Part shown: one piece after another, positions 61,956 through 64,000 of the stretch
How positions within the stretch are numbered: the stretch's first letter is position 1
Layout of the letters: each line of letters begins with the position of its first letter
Assembly (NCBI RefSeq): GCF_031127905.1
Contig: NZ_JARXIC010000012.1
Location: 62,001 to 126,000, forward strand
Length of the DNA stretch: 64,000 nucleotides
Source of the DNA: Thalassobacterium sedimentorum
Lineage (GTDB): Bacteria; Verrucomicrobiota; Verrucomicrobiia; Opitutales; Coraliomargaritaceae
Direction: 5' to 3'
Translations under genes and position numbers: made by a program
Notes under the pieces: generated by a model
Databases searched by the model: none
Seen by the model: only the letters and a program-made list of their open reading frames with translations
What the model was told of the DNA's origin: nothing

Positions 61956-63730
61956 TTCTTGTATCCAATTAATTGTTTCAAATTATTAACACCACTGAGC
62001 TCCTCGGGGCACCAGGGGGAGATTACCGTGCGCTTGGAGTGTTGCTCCAGCACCTCGTTAAGGTACAGCAACTCGTCCTTACTTTTAGCACATAGCACGG
62101 GGTCCTGCGTTCCAGAATATGCGAAACTACGATTCATAATCCATCCAAAGGGCTCGATGCCAGCGCGGCGCAAATCATCCTGCAAAGCAGAGGCCTCGTG
62201 CGTGGGCGTGGCTTCCGGCAGCGCGACAATCAGCACTTTGGTAAAGTTGGGGTCCCGCACACACGGCAACAGTGTTTTGACTGCCTCTGGTAATTCGCCA
62301 GCGGATTTAGCAACTTCCCGATGATAAGACTGCGTAGCGTCTAGAAGTAAGAGCGTGTGCCCGGTCGGCGCCGTATCCAGCACGACGATACTCTGCCCGC
62401 CCTTGGCGACGGTTTCTGCAAACGCGGTAAATACGGCAATCTCTTCAATACAAGGCGAGCGCATCTCCTCTTCGAGTAGTGCCATCTCGTCGTCGGACAA
62501 AACACCACGGTTTTTCGTCAACACCTCATCGACATAGCGACTGGTTTCCAACTTAGGGTCGATTCTCTCAACTGTCAGGTTGTCGATGTCATTACCCACA
62601 GTTTCAGCTACGTGTGCAGCAGGATCAGTGGTGGATAAAATCACATTATTGCCGCGACGCGCTAACTCCGCCGCAATGGCAGCCGCCATGACAGTCTTTC
62701 CAACGCCGCCTTTGCCCATCGTCATGATCACGCCTTTGCCCCCTTGCTCCAGCTCTCCAATATACGTTTCCCAATCACAGGTGCGCGCAGCCACCTCATC
62801 CAGTTCGGCCATCGAACAAAGATTGTCTGCCAATTCAGGCTGAATCGCAGCTTCGGCATAAATATTCTCAATCGCTTTGAGCCCCATGACACCCGCAGGA
62901 CGAAAAGACACCGTAGTCGATGGCAATGCTTGCAAGCGTTCTGGCATTGCGGCGATGGCAGCACTCGACTTGGCAGCAAAGGCCTCAGCGATCGTATCCT
63001 GCGAGGGCGATGTAAAGACCCCATTAATGATCAAATGTTGATTGCTTAGCCCCAGTTCGCCCAGTTCCAGGCTAGCCCTTGCAGCCTCAGCTAAGGTCAT
63101 CGATTCCGCACGCGAGACTAAGGTCAATAAAGTGCGGACCGGGTCCTTAAGCGCCCCGACGACTTGCTCAAACATCTCACGCTGCTCAGCCAAACCAGCC
63201 ACCGGACCGAGACAAGAGCTACCATTCTCATTGGACACAATAAAATCGTTCCACGCCGATGGCAGATTCAACAGGCGTAGCGTGTGTCCCGTGGGAGCCG
63301 TATCAAGCACCACGTGCTCAAAGTCCTGCCCGACCCCGCCGTCGCTCAAAAGTTTGGAAAACTCGTTAAAGCCCGCAATTTCGACCGTGCAAGCCCCCGA
63401 AAGTTGCTCCTCCATCTGGGTGATGGCCGCCTCCGGTAAGACGCCACGATAAGGCCCAACCATCCGCTCGCGATACTCACTGGCGGCCACGATCGGATCG
63501 ATATTCAAGGCAAACAAGCCAGGCACATTATGAATGGCAGTCGGCGAGGAAGCCAGCGGAGTTTCCAACACTTCATCCAAGTTCGACGCCGGATCCGTGC
63601 TAATGAGTAAGACCCGCTTTCCCTGCTTCGCCAATCCCAGCGCAGATGCGCAGGCCATCGAGGTCTTGCCGACACCTCCCTTACCCGTAAAAAAGACATA
63701 GCGCGGCAGACTTTTGATAAAATCTTTCAT
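61952..63730 (-). CDS. arsA: Arsenite-stimulated ATPase ArsA
   Basis: About 592 residues from ATG 63730; the frame is open for nine more codons upstream into arsD. Two homologous ATPase halves each carry a P-loop, FFTGKGGVGKTSMA and GKGGVGKTVMAA, and the signal DTAPTGHTLRLL / DTAPTGHTLLLL. Metal-site cysteines appear in SGACTVEIAGF, SSCLGPVAGL and SPCIEEIAVF, equivalent to the three As(III) ligands of E. coli ArsA. It energises the ACR3 pump. Start overlaps arsD by one base (TAATG). Confidence 0.96.
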   Translation of the reverse strand: MKDFIKSLPRYVFFTGKGGVGKTSMACASALGLAKQGKRVLLISTDPASNLDEVLETPLASSPTAIHNVPGLFALNIDPIVAASEYRERMVGPYRGVLPEAAITQMEEQLSGACTVEIAGFNEFSKLLSDGGVGQDFEHVVLDTAPTGHTLRLLNLPSAWNDFIVSNENGSSCLGPVAGLAEQREMFEQVVGALKDPVRTLLTLVSRAESMTLAEAARASLELGELGLSNQHLIINGVFTSPSQDTIAEAFAAKSSAAIAAMPERLQALPSTTVSFRPAGVMGLKAIENIYAEAAIQPELADNLCSMAELDEVAARTCDWETYIGELEQGGKGVIMTMGKGGVGKTVMAAAIAAELARRGNNVILSTTDPAAHVAETVGNDIDNLTVERIDPKLETSRYVDEVLTKNRGVLSDDEMALLEEEMRSPCIEEIAVFTAFAETVAKGGQSIVVLDTAPTGHTLLLLDATQSYHREVAKSAGELPEAVKTLLPCVRDPNFTKVLIVALPEATPTHEASALQDDLRRAGIEPFGWIMNRSFAYSGTQDPVLCAKSKDELLYLNEVLEQHSKRTVISPWCPEELSGVNNLKQLIGYKK

Positions 63731-64000
63731 TAGCAGCAGCCTCCATCCGCGCAGCAAGCACTGTCATCTTGCGGCGCCGTAAACGAAGTAAACAGCACCG
63801 ACGCCTTAATATTTAAAGCGTCAAACAACTCAGCCTTCGAAGGGTGACGCCCTTTAAGCCAAAGCACATCGTTGATGAAAATAAAAGGCAGCTCCTCCAT
63901 GCCGCCATTACCAAGCATGGCCTTGACCGTTTCATTGGCAGCAAATGCCTGTGGCTGCTGCCCTAGATTATAGCGCTCCACACGCACACCAGCATGCTTT
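63730..64000 (-). CDS. arsD: Arsenic metallochaperone ArsD, N-terminus missing (window edge)
   Basis: The frame is open to the window end; the visible 89 residues are the C-terminal three quarters of ArsD. VERYNLGQQPQAFAANETV and LPFIFINDVLWLKGRHPSKAEL match the family, and the C-terminus ends in two vicinal cysteine pairs (CCADGGCC). The conserved N-terminal CC...C arsenic site would be beyond base 64000. ArsD passes As(III) to ArsA. The operon order arsD-arsA-acr3 is clear; arsR may lie outside. Confidence 0.92.
   Translation of the reverse strand, partial: KHAGVRVERYNLGQQPQAFAANETVKAMLGNGGMEELPFIFINDVLWLKGRHPSKAELFDALNIKASVLFTSFTAPQDDSACCADGGCC

Noticed and set aside
1-64000. CRISPR arrays, insertion sequences, prophage, toxin-antitoxin pairs and tRNA/rRNA genes
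   Set aside because: None could be recognised by reading both strands; a tRNA scan and profile search would be decisive and was not possible here.

Overview
This window looks like a chromosomal segment of a free-living, Gram-negative member of the Verrucomicrobiota, probably close to the Opitutae/Puniceicoccales. This placement is inferred. It rests on a Planctomycetes-Verrucomicrobia (PVM) type bacterial microcompartment (BMC) locus, lipid A genes (LpxI and an LpxH-like phosphoesterase), a MurE with the DNPR motif of meso-diaminopimelate enzymes, and a sodium-type Mrp antiporter. Coding density is high. I found no insertion sequence, phage, CRISPR array, rRNA or tRNA.

Region 1 (1-10753) is a sugar-degrading BMC locus. 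On the minus strand are a rhamnulokinase cut by the window edge and a DeoR-type regulator. Divergent from them on the plus strand are a PduL phosphotransacylase, two BMC-H shell proteins, acetate kinase, a third BMC-H, a BMC-P, a CoA-acylating aldehyde dehydrogenase, two more BMC-P, a class II aldolase and a malate/lactate dehydrogenase homologue. After a clear intrinsic terminator comes a zinc alcohol dehydrogenase with its own N-terminal encapsulation-type helix. The inferred pathway runs: rhamnulose- or fuculose-1-phosphate is cleaved to DHAP and lactaldehyde; lactaldehyde goes to lactyl-CoA, lactyl-phosphate and then lactate with ATP; and NADH and CoA are recycled inside the shell. Rhamnulokinase beside the locus points to L-rhamnose as at least one substrate.

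Region 2 (11018-25036) is mixed: a secreted SGNH hydrolase, a SCO-like copper/redox protein with a membrane-anchored companion, two unrecognised single-span membrane proteins, an orphan pseudopilin, lpxI, a FecR-like protein, leuS, a thioredoxin-like protein paired with a hybrid histidine kinase, and a small secreted protein.

Region 3 (25100-32576) is ion homeostasis: a complete overlapping mrpABCDEFG operon followed by a PF07399-type putative Na+/H+ antiporter. Region 4 (32685-34860, minus) holds an LpxH-like phosphoesterase, a DUF971 protein and metF.

Region 5 (35122-43301) is the first half of a division/cell-wall cluster: a MraZ-box operator, mraZ, rsmH, ftsL-like, a tiny ORF, ftsI, murE, murF and mraY. 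It stops at mraY, where an opposite-strand membrane protein gene begins. Region 6 (43313-57077) holds a GT39-like membrane protein, proA, a PfkB kinase, a DUF3568 lipoprotein, a GspB-like protein, xseA, a VTT-domain protein, a LysM protein, a NUDIX hydrolase, a giant AsmA-like protein and rph. Region 7 (57186-64000) holds an M48 protease with a TerB-like tail plus lemA, a LysE exporter, and an arsDA-ACR3 arsenite efflux operon whose arsD runs off the window end.
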